Origin: Lasiodiplodia sp. COLG20
Lineage: Eukaryota; Ascomycota; Dothideomycetes; Botryosphaeriales; Botryosphaeriaceae
DNA: 64,000 bases
Reading direction: 5' to 3'
NCBI GenBank assembly: GCA_009801085.1
Contig: VNWV01000005.1
Coordinates: forward strand, 2,418,001 to 2,482,000
Both the position numbers and the translations under genes were made by a program. Shown piece after piece: positions 8,566 to 18,656 of the stretch. Under the pieces are notes generated by a model. That model had not been told where the DNA came from, made no database searches, and saw only the letters and a program-made list of their open reading frames with translations. The stretch's first letter is position 1, and each line of letters begins with the position of its first letter.

Positions 8566-10359
8566 TCAACCCCTTCCCACGTGCGCCGTATACTCCAGCC
8601 CCTCGGTATTGACGTGCATATTACTATGCACGATAGTGGTGCTACTACCATCATAAGTAGCATGCGGCGGACTTGGTGATGCAGTCCCTTGACGCACAGC
8701 AACTTCTCCAGCGCCATCGGCAGTGGTCAGTCCTCCTATATCCCCAACACCACGACCACCACAGTTGACCCTCTCCTCTGACCTCACCGTTGCCTCCTTG
8801 ATAACCCTTATCCCGCCCAACGCATCACTCGCGCTCCTCCCCGTCCCCGTCGCGCCGCCATTCACGCTGTCCAACTTCCAGCCAATTGCCTGCCCACCCT
8901 CGACCTCCTCTTCTCCTCCTCTTTCCGCCACAGTGGTCCCAACAACAGAATCCATCACCGACGACGAAGCCACCGACCCATTCCGCCCGCCCTCTCCTCC
9001 TCCATCCACAATCTCCCTGCTGCCCACGACGACGATCCTCTGCTTACTATCCCAGCCCTCATGGTCGGCCCCCTGCTCAACGTCGTCGCCATAATCGTCG
9101 TCATGGAACGTCGTCGGCAGCGCGTTCACGCTGCGCAGCTTGCCCCTGCGAGCCGGCTTCGACAAGCTGCTCTTCAGCGGGAGCGAATTGCCACCATTTG
9201 ATGACGAGGGGCCACCACCGTTATCGTAGGGCCGGGAGAAGCGGCTGGACGACGAGTAGTGGTAGACGACCCTCTCGACGCCGCGGCGGAAGAGCGGGTA
9301 GATCATGGGCGCGTTGCCGATGATGACGGCGACGAAGGTTTCGCGGCACGCCCAGCTGCCTGCGGCTTGGGCGCCGTGGACGGGGTCCTGTTGGGAGGGG
9401 GCTTTTGTTAGAGAGAGATGGAGGTATGAGAGCAAAAAGGCGAGAATGATGAGATGGGAACGAACCTTGATCACCAACGCGCACCGTAGGATGCCGGCCA
9501 TCATGACGAAGACGCCGCCACCGAAAATCAGGATCAGCGATAGTTTACGCTTGATCTCTAGGTTCGCTCGCCACAGCATGGGCAGCGGGATGGACATAAG
9601 GTACGCGTCTGTCAGGACGTTGAGGACGACGGTGACGTAGAGGTCGATCTTCGAGATGGCGGGCTGGCAATGATCTGGGAAGTAAAAATGGAGCGCTGTT
9701 AACACAATAGAATCCCGGAAAGTGCTGAGAGGGGGGTTTGGGAAACCTACTGCCGGGATCGGGGAGGATCTGCCAGTTGTTGCTGAATGGCTGGCAGCCA
9801 AGCAAAATGGAAAGTTCTGTAGCAAGATACGTCACGACGATGAGGACGTAGCCAATCTTCACGCGTATTTCCAGATGGTAGATGCCCAACGTCAACCGCG
9901 AGTAGAAATGGCACATGCACAGCTTCAGCGTCCACAGCAACAGCGTGTACAAGCTCCATCCTACCAGCTGCGTCTTGGAGCCGCCGACGCGCAGGTGATA
10001 TTCGTGCGAGTGTGGGTCCAGCGTTCGCCGCTGCTCGTCCGTCATGCCGTTGTTCGCCAGACCCAACCACCAGGCACCTACGATGTACGCCGTTGCGGTT
10101 TCGAGGGAATAGATGACCTGCGTTGGACCCGATCCCGGGCAATTAGCCAAAATCTCCATGAAGGCGTATGCGGGAAAGAGTGGGCCTGGTGTTTCCATGA
10201 TCAACAGGGGAAACCTACAGCGGCACCGCACATGAGGTAATCATCGAACTGAAGGTCTCTCACGCCCACCGACATGGTACGAGCGATGATTCTTAGCGTG
10301 ATGGCCACAATGCCCAGACTAAGCAGCGAGAAAGCCTCGGTAGTGAAAGAGGAAGCCAT
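8566..10359 (-). CDS. Fungal rhodopsin-like integral membrane protein
   Basis: Four exons: 10359-10219, 10117-9751, 9674-9466 and 9387-8566 (introns 101, 76 and 78 nt), giving 512 aa. Joins were chosen because they recreate family motifs: DDYLMCGAA/VIYSLETATAYIVGA, DPG/NHCQPAISKIDLYVT and LVIK/DPVHGA. The N-terminal ~270 residues are a multi-pass domain of the fungal rhodopsin-like (Pth11-related, non-CFEM) type. Signatures are GLANNGMTDEQR, GGSKTQLVGWSLYTLLLW, LSILLGCQPFSNNW and MLWRANLEIKRKL. The C-terminal ~220 residues are Gly/Ser-rich and probably cytoplasmic and disordered. Such proteins are common in plant-associated fungi and some act in surface sensing; ligands are mostly unknown. 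There is no retinal-binding Lys signature, so no light sensing is implied. The third intron is divisible by three and stop-free. Confidence 0.88.
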
Positions 10360-11509
10360 CGTTCCTGTTCTTCCGTGTCGTACACTGCTTTTAAGGGTGA
10401 GGCACAGCAGCGGCAGTGCAGCGTAAGAATCTGCACTTGCGATGAGATTGCATCAAAAAGAAAGGCAAGCAAGAAGGCGTCTGGGAGAGATGGCGGACAT
10501 AAAGACCAGTCGGAAATAATAGCTACAGCCGGAGGACGTGTGGAGGCTTAAGGTTGCCGTCGCCCACGCGGCCGATCCCTGGCGCTGTCTGCACCCCCCG
10601 GACGGAGCACCACTTTTTTTTCGGAGCATTCTCACAATTCTCATTGCTGAGCTGGATTAGGTTACAGAAAGCCGCTTGAGCGGGGCTCCTGAATTGCAGG
10701 GTTCTGGCGCATTGTGAGGGCTTTACCGAGAGGCAAGGATTTGCGGCTCTGCATGGAGGCTTCGGATTATTGTGGACCGGACTCTAGCCCTAGACTCCAG
10801 AACAATTGATTGACAAAAGGGCGACAGGCAACGGCGGCGACTGCAGGCAAGCGAGGTGGAGAAAGGGGAGCTACAGTCCAAGGCTGATTGATGCTTAGAA
10901 ACTGAAGAGGGACCAGGATTTTAATAGCGCAGACGTTCAAGTAAATAAGTCGAAGGCCGACGGGAGATCACCAGGAGGCGCCCAAACCCGCGGTAACTGT
11001 GCAGAATTGCAGCTTGGAGCGGCGAGTTCCTGGGAGCATGTCCTCTTTCATGGCCCGTGTCAAGAGCGGGAATCGAAGAAAGCGGGGCGAAGATCCGATT
11101 AGACGCCGTGTGGCCCTCGGCTACTGAAAGACGCGTGCCGTAGGGTCTCGACTGCGTGTTGGCCGAGATGAAAAAAATAAGAGATTCCATCAAGTAAGCA
11201 TCAATGGGCAGATGAAGCCATGGGGCGCGGGGCTGTCTTCTCTGTTAAGACAAGAACAAAGGAAGAACCCTAGCCCTGGGTCGGGGAAGCGTACCGCTGG
11301 GCCGCGCGACCCTTGCTGTGCCCTAACGGCGAATCCTACCTCGTTGAGGAAATTGGCCCCCGCCCTGGCGGCTGTAGCCGTGAGCCACAAACATTGGTGC
11401 TGTGCCGCAATGCCTCTGACTTCGCACCTCTTCTCTTCGCCCTAAGAGAAAGACAAATCACCGTCCGTGGCAGTTGCTCGAGCCTGGCCCCCAAAGACGC
11501 AGGAAATCC
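10360..11509. other. Divergent intergenic/promoter region
   Basis: 1.15 kb between the starts of the rhodopsin-like gene (minus) and the FAD monooxygenase gene (plus). No gene is supported. No TATA box is obvious at either end. Confidence 0.4.
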
Positions 11510-13293
11510 ATGGCAGAGTACGACCTCATCGTCATTGGAGCTGGTAAGTCCCGCTCAGCCCCCACTCGACCCCGTTCAGTTTTGCAACATCTCATCTCGT
11601 TGTGCCTTCTCTTCATTGACACGCTCGCCCAGGCTGGTACGGTCTGGCCTCCGCCAAGACGTACATCGAGCTGCACCCCGATGAAAATGTGCTCGTTCTG
11701 GACGGCGAGTCGACCATCGGCGGCGTCTGGTGCCGTGACCGCTTGTACCCGGGGCTGAAATCCAACAACATGCTCGGCACATTCGAGTACAGCGACTTCC
11801 CCATGGATACGCCCACATTCGGCGTCAAGCCGGGCGAGCACATCCCCGGCATCGTCGTGCATCGGTACCTGGCTGCGTACGCCGAGCGCTTCGGCGTTTA
11901 CAAGCGTATTCGCTTTAATACGCGCGTCGAGTCTGCCCAGGAGAGCAGCGAGACGGATGGCTGGACTCTAAACGTGGCAAACGTCGCTACGAGCGAGAAG
12001 GCGACGTTGAACACGAAGCGGCTGATTGTTGCCACCGGCCTGACTTCTGAGCCTTACGTCCCGTCCTTCGTGGGTCAAGAAAACTTTGGAGCCACAATAT
12101 TCCACACCAGAGACTTTGCAGCCCACGCCGACACGCTGAAGACTGCCCGCAACGTGACCGTTTTGGGGGCCGCCAAGTCTGCCTGGGATGCAGCGTATGC
12201 CTACGCTGCTGCTGGTGTTCCCGTCGATATGGTAGTCCGCAAGAGTGGACGCGGTCCCGTCTGGATGTCGCCAGCCTACGTGACGCCGCTGAAGAGGTGG
12301 CTCGAGAAGCTCGTCCACACCCGTTTCCTAACCTGGTTTAGCCCTTGCATTTGGGGCCACGAAGACGGCTACGGCAGCGTAAGAGGCTTCCTGCATGGCA
12401 CGTGGTTGGGCCGCAAGATTGTGAACGCCTTCTGGAACATCCTCGGAAACGATGTCGTCACCCTCAACGGCTTCAACAAGCACCCAGAGGTCAACAAACT
12501 GAGGCCGTGGCACAATGCCCTCTGGATTGGCAGTGGTCTCAGCATCCTGAACTACCCCACCGATTTCTTCGACTTCGTCCGCAATGGCACAATCCGCGTG
12601 CATGTGGCAGATGTGACGCGCTTGTCCGAGAAGACTGTCCATTTGTCGAATGGCGAGGCACTCAAGGCTGACGCTCTCATGTGTGCGACCGGCTGGAAAG
12701 CATGCCCCATCAACTTCCAGCCTGCGGGATCCTCTGCTGAGCTTGGTCTGCCATACTACTCTCCGGTTCCCGACACTTTGGCCCAGAAAGCGGATGCCGC
12801 CATCCTTGAGAGATTCCCACGCCTGAAGGACCAGCCAAATGTCAGCAAGTCTGAGCGCGGCGAGAGCCAAGCGCCGAACCAGCCATTCCGTCTGTATCGC
12901 TTCATCGCTCCACTTTCGAACCTTCAGAAGAGGAACATTGCCTTTGCTGGCATGGTCATGACCATCTCCACTTCAATCCCTGCGGCGATTCAGGGGCTGT
13001 GGATCTCGGCCTACTTTGATGGGAAGCTGGATCGCCAACCTGCCGAGAACGCAACGTGGGAAACCATGCTGTACTCCCAGTTTGGCAAGTGGAGATACCC
13101 GTGCGGCTACGGCTCAAGGCTACCCGATTTCGTCTTTGATACTGTGCCGTACATGGACATGCTTTTGCGTGACGTTGGTCTCGACGGCCACCGGAAGAAG
13201 AGCAGGTTTGCCGAGATCACCGAGCCTTATGGCCCAGAAGACTACAAGGACTTGCCGAGTGAGTGGGTGCAGAAGCACGGCGGTTTGGCGTGA
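11510..13293 (+). CDS. FAD-dependent monooxygenase (FMO/Baeyer-Villiger-like)
   Basis: Exon 1 (11510-11543) encodes only MAEYDLIVIGA; an 89-nt intron (GTAAGT...CAG) follows, then exon 2 (11633-13293); 564 aa. The splice completes the FAD-binding Rossmann motif GAGWYGLA. Next come a GVW segment (TIGGVWCRDRLYPGLKSNN), an FMO-type segment FGATIFHTRDF (about residue 170-180) close to the FxGxxxH signature, a second dinucleotide-binding strand TVLGAAKSAWDAA for NADPH, and an ATG motif (LMCATGWK). The family inserts oxygen into soft heteroatoms or ketones using NADPH and O2. A hydrophobic WLEKLVHTRFLTWFSPCIWG stretch is typical of fungal secondary-metabolism members. The gene sits beside a SnoaL-like gene and an O-methyltransferase gene, suggesting a tailoring role. 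The substrate cannot be read from the sequence. Confidence 0.88.
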
Positions 13294-13500
13294 AAATTCC
13301 CGCTTAGGGGTCATGGAAGCGGCAATTGAGGTTGAAAATATGTTTTAAGCCTGGGGTACTCAACTTGTAATAACAACAATGAAAAAAACAAAAACAAAAC
13401 TTCGCGTTAGGGTATCCTTAGGGGGAAAAAAAGTACGTTTAGGTGACCAGCACTCGTCATCCTCTCCATGAAAATTTCGTCCTTTGAACACATGACGGGA

Positions 13501-14223
13501 TTAACGACACGGCGTCCCGCATGTAGATAAGGGGATGCAGTCACACTTGGTGCACAGCTTATCCACCTCTTCCCTGTGATCACTCAGCACCTTCAATGAC
13601 ATGGTCTTGATCTTCCATTCTCCGTCGGCCCGGACGAACTCAAATTCATAAGGTCCACAATAGTCACAATTGACGGTGGCGTCTGTGTCTTCTTTGGTAG
13701 TGTTGACTTCCATAGTCATAGCGCTCAGCATCGACTCCTTCGGGGGTTCGTCTGGCCTTCGATACCACAAATTGGCGGTACCCGTCGCGCGTTCATCGGG
13801 TCGGTGGGGATCGAGTTCGAGGTGGACGTCAGAGAAGAAGGTACTGGTGTACCAGGTTCCAGTCATGCCGACGGCGCCGCAATAGATTTCTTTGCGGCCG
13901 CTCAGCTTGCCGAAATACTCGAAGCTCAGAACGGCATCTTCGGCGAAGATCTCGCTCCAGGTATGCCAGTCATGGGCGCTGGCGTAGGTGCAGTAGCCGC
14001 GAAGCAGAGCGGCCAGGCAGGCTTTGGCCGTGCGCTCGGCGGCAGCGGTTTCGGAGATGGAGTCGCGGTCAGAGTCGTCAGCTTGAGCTGACGGAGACGG
14101 CGGGGTCCGGCTGGGGCTGGGCGGGTGATATGCCGGGCGTTTCCTGTTGCGGCGCTCAGGTTGGTGGTGTTTTAGGGGCGCAGGTGAGACGGAGCGGGAT
14201 GGGGCGGCGGCGGGTGACGGCAT
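13501..14223 (-). CDS. SnoaL-like domain protein with Cys-rich tail
   Basis: Single exon, 240 aa, starting at ATG 14223. Residues 1-60 are Pro/Ser-rich and basic, probably disordered. Residues about 65-215 have the NTF2/SnoaL-like alpha+beta pattern: an N-terminal helix (CLAALLRGYCTYASAHDW), WSEIFAEDAVLSFEYFGKLSG, GMTGTWYTSTFFSDVHLELD, RATGTANLWYRR, and a last strand GEWKIKTMSLKVL. This fold includes polyketide cyclases, dehydratases and hydroxylase-like enzymes, and also non-enzymatic members. The C-terminus carries five close cysteines (CTKCDCIPLSTCGTPCR), which is odd for the family. It is convergent with the FMO gene and divergent from the O-methyltransferase gene, which suits a role in the same small-molecule pathway. 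The exact reaction is unknown. Confidence 0.75.
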   Translation of the reverse strand: MPSPAAAPSRSVSPAPLKHHQPERRNRKRPAYHPPSPSRTPPSPSAQADDSDRDSISETAAAERTAKACLAALLRGYCTYASAHDWHTWSEIFAEDAVLSFEYFGKLSGRKEIYCGAVGMTGTWYTSTFFSDVHLELDPHRPDERATGTANLWYRRPDEPPKESMLSAMTMEVNTTKEDTDATVNCDYCGPYEFEFVRADGEWKIKTMSLKVLSDHREEVDKLCTKCDCIPLSTCGTPCR

Positions 14224-14841
14224 GGTGTTTGCACGGGGCGCCCGAAACGGAATGGTTTACGATCGGACGGCGCGACGGCGATTGGATGCGACAACGACGT
14301 GTCAACGGCAGTGAACGGCAGTCGTAAACTAGGTGAGATGGAGGCTTCAGGGCTCAGCGGAGCAGGTTTCGCACGGGCGCACACTCATAAATGCTCAAAA
14401 GCCGAGGCAGGGTCATGCGCTTCAGATCCTTCGCCTTTCTGCCTGAAGCACAGCAACAGCGGGGGGGATGCAGCGAAGCGCAGCGCATGAACGAGAGACG
14501 CGGGGAAGATTGTGGTGCGGAGTGGAGAGAGGACATGCAATTTGTCGACCATCGGCTGAGAGATCTCGGATGCCCGTCGTTCCCGAATTCCGCGTCCTAC
14601 CCTGGTTAGCGGCCCGACTGACCTACCTTCTACACGCCGCCCCGTCCAGGCAGGCCATCCACTGCATCCTCATCCCGCCTCGACCATGTCCGCTCTGATC
14701 CTGCGCCCATCGCACGCCTCCGTCTGCGCTGTGTCTCCGCCAGCGCAGGCAGCAGCAATGGCCCTCCCGAAATCGCAGCCGCCGCTGAGCATTTAAAGCT
14801 CGAGTGCGCTGCCATTTCCGGCACCAAGACCATCTCTCAAC
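14224..14841. promoter_or_regulatory. Divergent promoter of SnoaL-like and O-methyltransferase genes
   Basis: 618 bp between the two start codons. A weak TATA-like TTTAAA lies at 14792-14797, about 50 bp before the methyltransferase ATG. No gene is supported inside. The shared region could allow joint control of both genes. Confidence 0.45.
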
Positions 14842-16334
14842 ATGTCGGCTCCTCCTGCTACCCCAGAATCGCTTGCCACGCGCACTGCCTCAATCCAAGA
14901 CGCCATTTCCCGCGTCAGCACCGCTGCCGAGTCGTATGCCGAGATATCTCGCAAGAGCCTTGGCGGCGACTCCTCGGTTGCCGAGACCACTGCAGCCCAG
15001 AATGCTCTTGTTCTGGAGGCCAAGAAGCTGCTGATCGAAGCCCAAGGCCCACTCGGCAGCCTGTTTGATCTAATCCAAAGCGTATGCGGTCAGGTGACTG
15101 ACTCGGTGCTGGAAACATGCTAATGAATTATCTCAGACCTGCCAGACTGCTGCCATTAGCGCACTACTGGAGGTTGGCGTCTTCAACACCCTTCCTGCAG
15201 ACGGTACGCCCATGACCGCGGATGAACTGGTGCAAAAATTAGAAGTGCCCGTGGAAAAGGCACTTTTGGGTAAGTTGACCCAAAACCCTCATAATACTAG
15301 CAGCCAATGGTGACCATTTGCCCAAGTCCGCCTCCTTCGCAACGTAACCGTCACGGGGCCCTTGGTTGAGGTTGATGAGGAGACGTACGCCCAGACGCCT
15401 TTCTCTACCCTCCTCACCTCCCCCGATTTAGCTGCAACCTATAAGCATATCATGGACGAAGGTTGGCCGTCAATCGCCTTCATGACTCCGTACTTCCGCG
15501 CCAACGGCTGGAAGCAGCCCATTGACACGACTAACAACCCGTATACTTTCGCTCACCGGACCGGCGGTAAAGAGATGTGGGCGTACATAGCCCAGTTCCC
15601 AGATCGCCAGGCCAACTCGAACCGCGCCATGAAGGCACGGTCATTCGATGGCGTCTGGTCCATCGGCCTGTATCCGTTCGCCGAGAGACTAGCCGAACTA
15701 TCTTCGCCCTCCGACGACGACGATACCCCGCTCGTCGTGGATGTCGGCGGCGGTGCGGGCCACACGTCGAAGACAATCAGGGAGCTTTGCGCTGGTGTCA
15801 AGGGTCGCATCGTGCTGCAGGACCGCGCCGAGGTGGTCGAGGACGCGCCGAAGATTGAGGGCGTGGTGAGCATGCCGCACGACTTCTTCGAGCCGCAGCC
15901 AGTCAAAGGTATGCCCCGTTACATCTTTTTTATTCTCTCATCCTCCCCTTACTCCATCATTTGCGCGGTAAATGGTGAAGTGACTTTACACGAACTGACC
16001 CCCCCTGGCTGCAACAGGCGCGCGCATATACTACCTCCGCCGCATCTTGCACGACTGGGCCGACCCGTCCTGCGTCGCCATCCTGCGACACCTGGCCGCG
16101 GCAATCACAGATCCAGAGTCGTCGCGCATCGTTATTGCGGAGCAGATTCTGCCAACCAAGGGCGTCCCCGCCGAGAGCGCTATGATCGACATGCTCATGA
16201 TGACCTTCACCGGCTGCGAACGCACCGAAAGGCAGTGGGAGGAATTGCTGGCACAGGCAGGGTTGAAGCTCGAGCGGTTCCACAAGAACCCTGGCACGCT
16301 GTTCGGGGCGATTGAGGCGAAATTGGCGGTGTAG
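14842..16334 (+). CDS. SAM-dependent O-methyltransferase (COMT-like)
   Basis: Four exons: 14842-15081, 15137-15269, 15327-15908 and 16018-16334 (introns 55, 57 and 109 nt), giving 423 aa. The N-terminal ~150 residues form the dimerisation/winged-helix part (TCQTAAISALLEVGVFNTL, then MTADELVQKLEVPVEKALL). The SAM-binding motif is LVVDVGGGAGHTSKTI in the catalytic half. The acidic loop reads MPHDFFEPQPVKGARIYYLRR, and LHDW contains the likely catalytic His. The family transfers a methyl group from SAM to hydroxyl groups of aromatic or polyketide compounds. It lies next to an FMO gene and a SnoaL-like gene and may modify the same product. The exons were fixed by GT-AG sites and by reconstructing KG/ARIYYLRRILHDW. 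Confidence 0.9.
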
Positions 16335-16532
16335 AAAAGACTTTTGTGTACCTGGTATGGTACTGTATATGTAACAGGACATTGGAGTATGGCTTGTCCC
16401 GGGGTGGGCAACCCAAAGGATAAGCAAGTGGTGTATAGATCTCTGCTCCGAATACAAAAATTGCTTCCACTCTCCCATTGAAAAGCCAATCTTCATCATG
16501 GATGAGGGCTGCCCATCTATTGTATTACCTAC
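16335..16532. other. 3' flank of the methyltransferase gene
   Basis: Ordinary sequence passing into the repeat island; no gene seen. Confidence 0.3.
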
Positions 16533-16629
16533 GAGCTTGTCTCGGTTTCCCGATCCCTACGGAAACAGTACTCACGCCGGCCGCCACGTGAAGGCGCAAG
16601 CTCATCGCCCGGCTTCCTCCACGTATGCC
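16533..16629 (+). repeat. Diverged direct repeat, copy 1 (~97 bp)
   Basis: Copy 1 of a block repeated about 167-170 bp downstream. The shared core runs from TACTCAC through CCACGTGAAGG to CCGGCTTCCTCCACGTA. Many differences from copy 2 are C/T or G/A transitions, as RIP or methyl-cytosine decay would leave. Probably a relic of a mobile element; no coding capacity. Confidence 0.7.
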
Positions 16630-16699
16630 TCTGTAAATAAGAGAAGGTATATGTTCCGGGAATAAATGGCTTCGGATATATGACTTGATATATGGCAAT

Positions 16700-16799
16700 G
16701 GGCTTGTCTTGGTTTCGTCGGCCCCAAAGGGTACCAACTACTCACACCGGACACCACGTGAAGGTGCAAGCCCGCGTCCGGCTTCCTCCACGTACACCC
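16700..16799 (+). repeat. Diverged direct repeat, copy 2 (~98 bp)
   Basis: Copy 2, with the same order of elements as copy 1: GCTTGTCT..GGTTTC, ACTCACACCGG, CACGTGAAGGTGCAAG, CCGGCTTCCTCCACGTA. It sits at the border of the AT-rich block that begins at about 16800. Confidence 0.7.
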
Positions 16800-17170
16800 G
16801 TAAAATATACCGTAAAAATAGCAATATATAACAGCAAGATATAGAGACAAATGTATAAATATAAAGGATAGGTCTGTAGAGAAAAGTATACGAGAATATC
16901 AAAGATATAACTTAGAGATAGAATAATATAATGACATAAAAAAAACATAGATAAAAGAGATTTTTTAAACCCGATATATATCATAGAAATAACAAGATGG
17001 CGTATACAGAAGAAGGTAGTTAAGATAGATAACGAAAAGAAAGTAGTAAAGATAAAGAGTAAATAGTTCAAATAACGAGAGTAGATAGTAAAAAGAGCTA
17101 ATAAAGTCGATAACGAGTAAAGAAAATTAGAAAGATATAAAAAAATTTTTAGAAGTAACTTATAGAAGTA
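16800..17170. repeat. AT-rich, C-poor block
   Basis: Abrupt change to strongly AT-rich sequence full of TATA, ATAGA and AAAGA words, with very few C on the plus strand. No gene. It looks like decayed repeat DNA; the strand bias is described under findings. Confidence 0.65.
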
Positions 17171-17760
17171 AATTATAGAAATAGGTAGCGAGATAGGTAA
17201 AAAGATGGCGAGGAAGATGGCGAGGAAGATAGAGATGTAGATGGAGATGTAGGTGGTAGAAAATACGGAGGTGGGTGGAGATTAGTGGAGATGGATGGGG
17301 AAGATAGAGGTAAATAAATAGTAGAGATAAGTAACGGAGGTAGCGGAGGTAGATAGAAGGAGATAGGGGAGATGGAGAGGTAGGTAGTAGAAATAGCGGA
17401 GGGTAGATGGCGGAGGGTAGATGGCGGAGATGGCGGAGATGGCGTAGGTAGATAGAGGGAGATGGAGAGAGATGAAGATAGATGGAAAAAGAGAAGAAAG
17501 ACAGGTGGTAAAAGATGATCGAGATAGATGGTAACAGATGATGGAGATAGCTAGAGATAACGGAGATAGAGACAGATGATCGAGATAGATGAAGAAAGTA
17601 GCGGAGGTAGATGGCGATGTAGACGATGTACAGATGCGAAGGAATTGGCGTTGAAGATAGGGAGATGAAGAGTAGATGCGAGAGAGTAGATGGCAAAAAG
17701 GCTGTGGAGGGAGTACGGTGGAGAGGAAGAAGATGAAGAGGAAGAAGGTGAGTGAGCGAC
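17171..17760. repeat. Polypurine low-complexity tract
   Basis: About 590 bp in which the plus strand is overwhelmingly A and G, built of degenerate GGAGATAGATGG / GGCGGAGATGGCGGAGAT units. The tract is imperfect rather than a clean tandem array. The complementary strand gives Ser/Leu/Pro/His/Tyr-rich open frames of 178 and 218 codons that are artefacts of the composition. Confidence 0.75.
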
Positions 17761-17962
17761 GAACTTTTATACGTAGGAACTTGTGACCTACTAGCGCGGT
17801 CACGAGCTCTCTGGCGAAGAAAATTTTTTGAACGTAACCGCTGTTAAGTTGCAGCCTGTTGCTGTTCCGCTGTTGAAGTGTTGCACGGACTAATCCCGTA
17901 GTCGGCGTCGGGGGACGTGCGCAGCTACCAAAGATCAAGACCTGGTAAGGTCACAGAACAGA
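17761..17962 (-). mobile_element. LTR-like promoter remnant (tentative)
   Basis: On the minus strand this block starts TGTTCTGTGACC at 17962, runs through mixed sequence to a TATA box (GTATAAAAG, near 17773-17765), and leads into the long pyrimidine-rich stretch. That layout resembles an LTR promoter followed by a CT-rich leader. No gag-pol frame, primer-binding site or matching second LTR was found, so it may be a solo or decayed element. Confidence 0.3.
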
Positions 17963-18656
17963 CTCATAGCCGTGGCTAAATACGGTATTTGTCTCTACGA
18001 CTCTGTGCGCGGCCCACTGTACCTAGATCGAGGCCGGAATCGATCAACCGATCATCGTAGTTATGCGCGTGACGATCTGGTGCGAACTACGACCCGTCGT
18101 CACAACACTTGGCACTGTGGCGCTCCACAGCTAACGGCGCCAGGAAAAAATGGGCAGCGAACGTTCTCAAAGCAAAAATTCCGTAAAAAAGGAGTAAGTC
18201 AATGCGAGGCAACGAGAGAATGTGGTTCGATTTTTCGTCATGCAGCGTCCAAGACAGGGCTTGTTAACCATGGATGTTCGTCCAGGGCTATTGTCTGTTC
18301 TTGTGCACATGACAATGGCAAACAGGACAGAGTGAAGATTACTAGAGCCGGGTCGCACTTCTGTGGTTAATGATCCGGAGGCAGCAAGGAAAAAAATTGG
18401 GGGGGGGGGGAGACTGAAAATGGCGCAAACTCCCGATAGCGTGGGACTTAATGAAGAACCAGAGAGCGGCCCAATGATGTAAGTGCAAAAAGTATTTGAA
18501 ATAAAACAAAAGGCCCGTGATGCACACAGCAGCAGTGGCCCTTAGGCAGGAGTGAAGAGCTGGTGCTTATTGGTGGGATGTTGGATTAGTGTCTATCGCA
18601 ACTCATGAGAAAACCGAAAGACCACAAAACCAGTTGCACGTTCCTTGCCCAAAGTA
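17963..18656. other. Gene-free flank of the repeat island
   Basis: Return to balanced base composition. A run of 12 G (18399-18410) preceded by an A-run is the only notable simple sequence. No credible CDS; the 132-codon plus-strand frame at 17972-18370 has no conserved look. Confidence 0.4.

Noticed and set aside
17160..17938. Minus-strand open frames of 178 and 218 codons, Ser/Leu/Pro/His/Tyr-rich
   Set aside because: They are the complement of a degenerate polypurine repeat; composition explains the lack of stops.
17972..18370. 132-codon plus-strand frame beside the repeat island
   Set aside because: No conserved composition; borders decayed repeat DNA.
18399..18410. Run of 12 G
   Set aside because: Single homopolymer; could be a sequencing or assembly artefact, no G-quadruplex pattern of four tracts.
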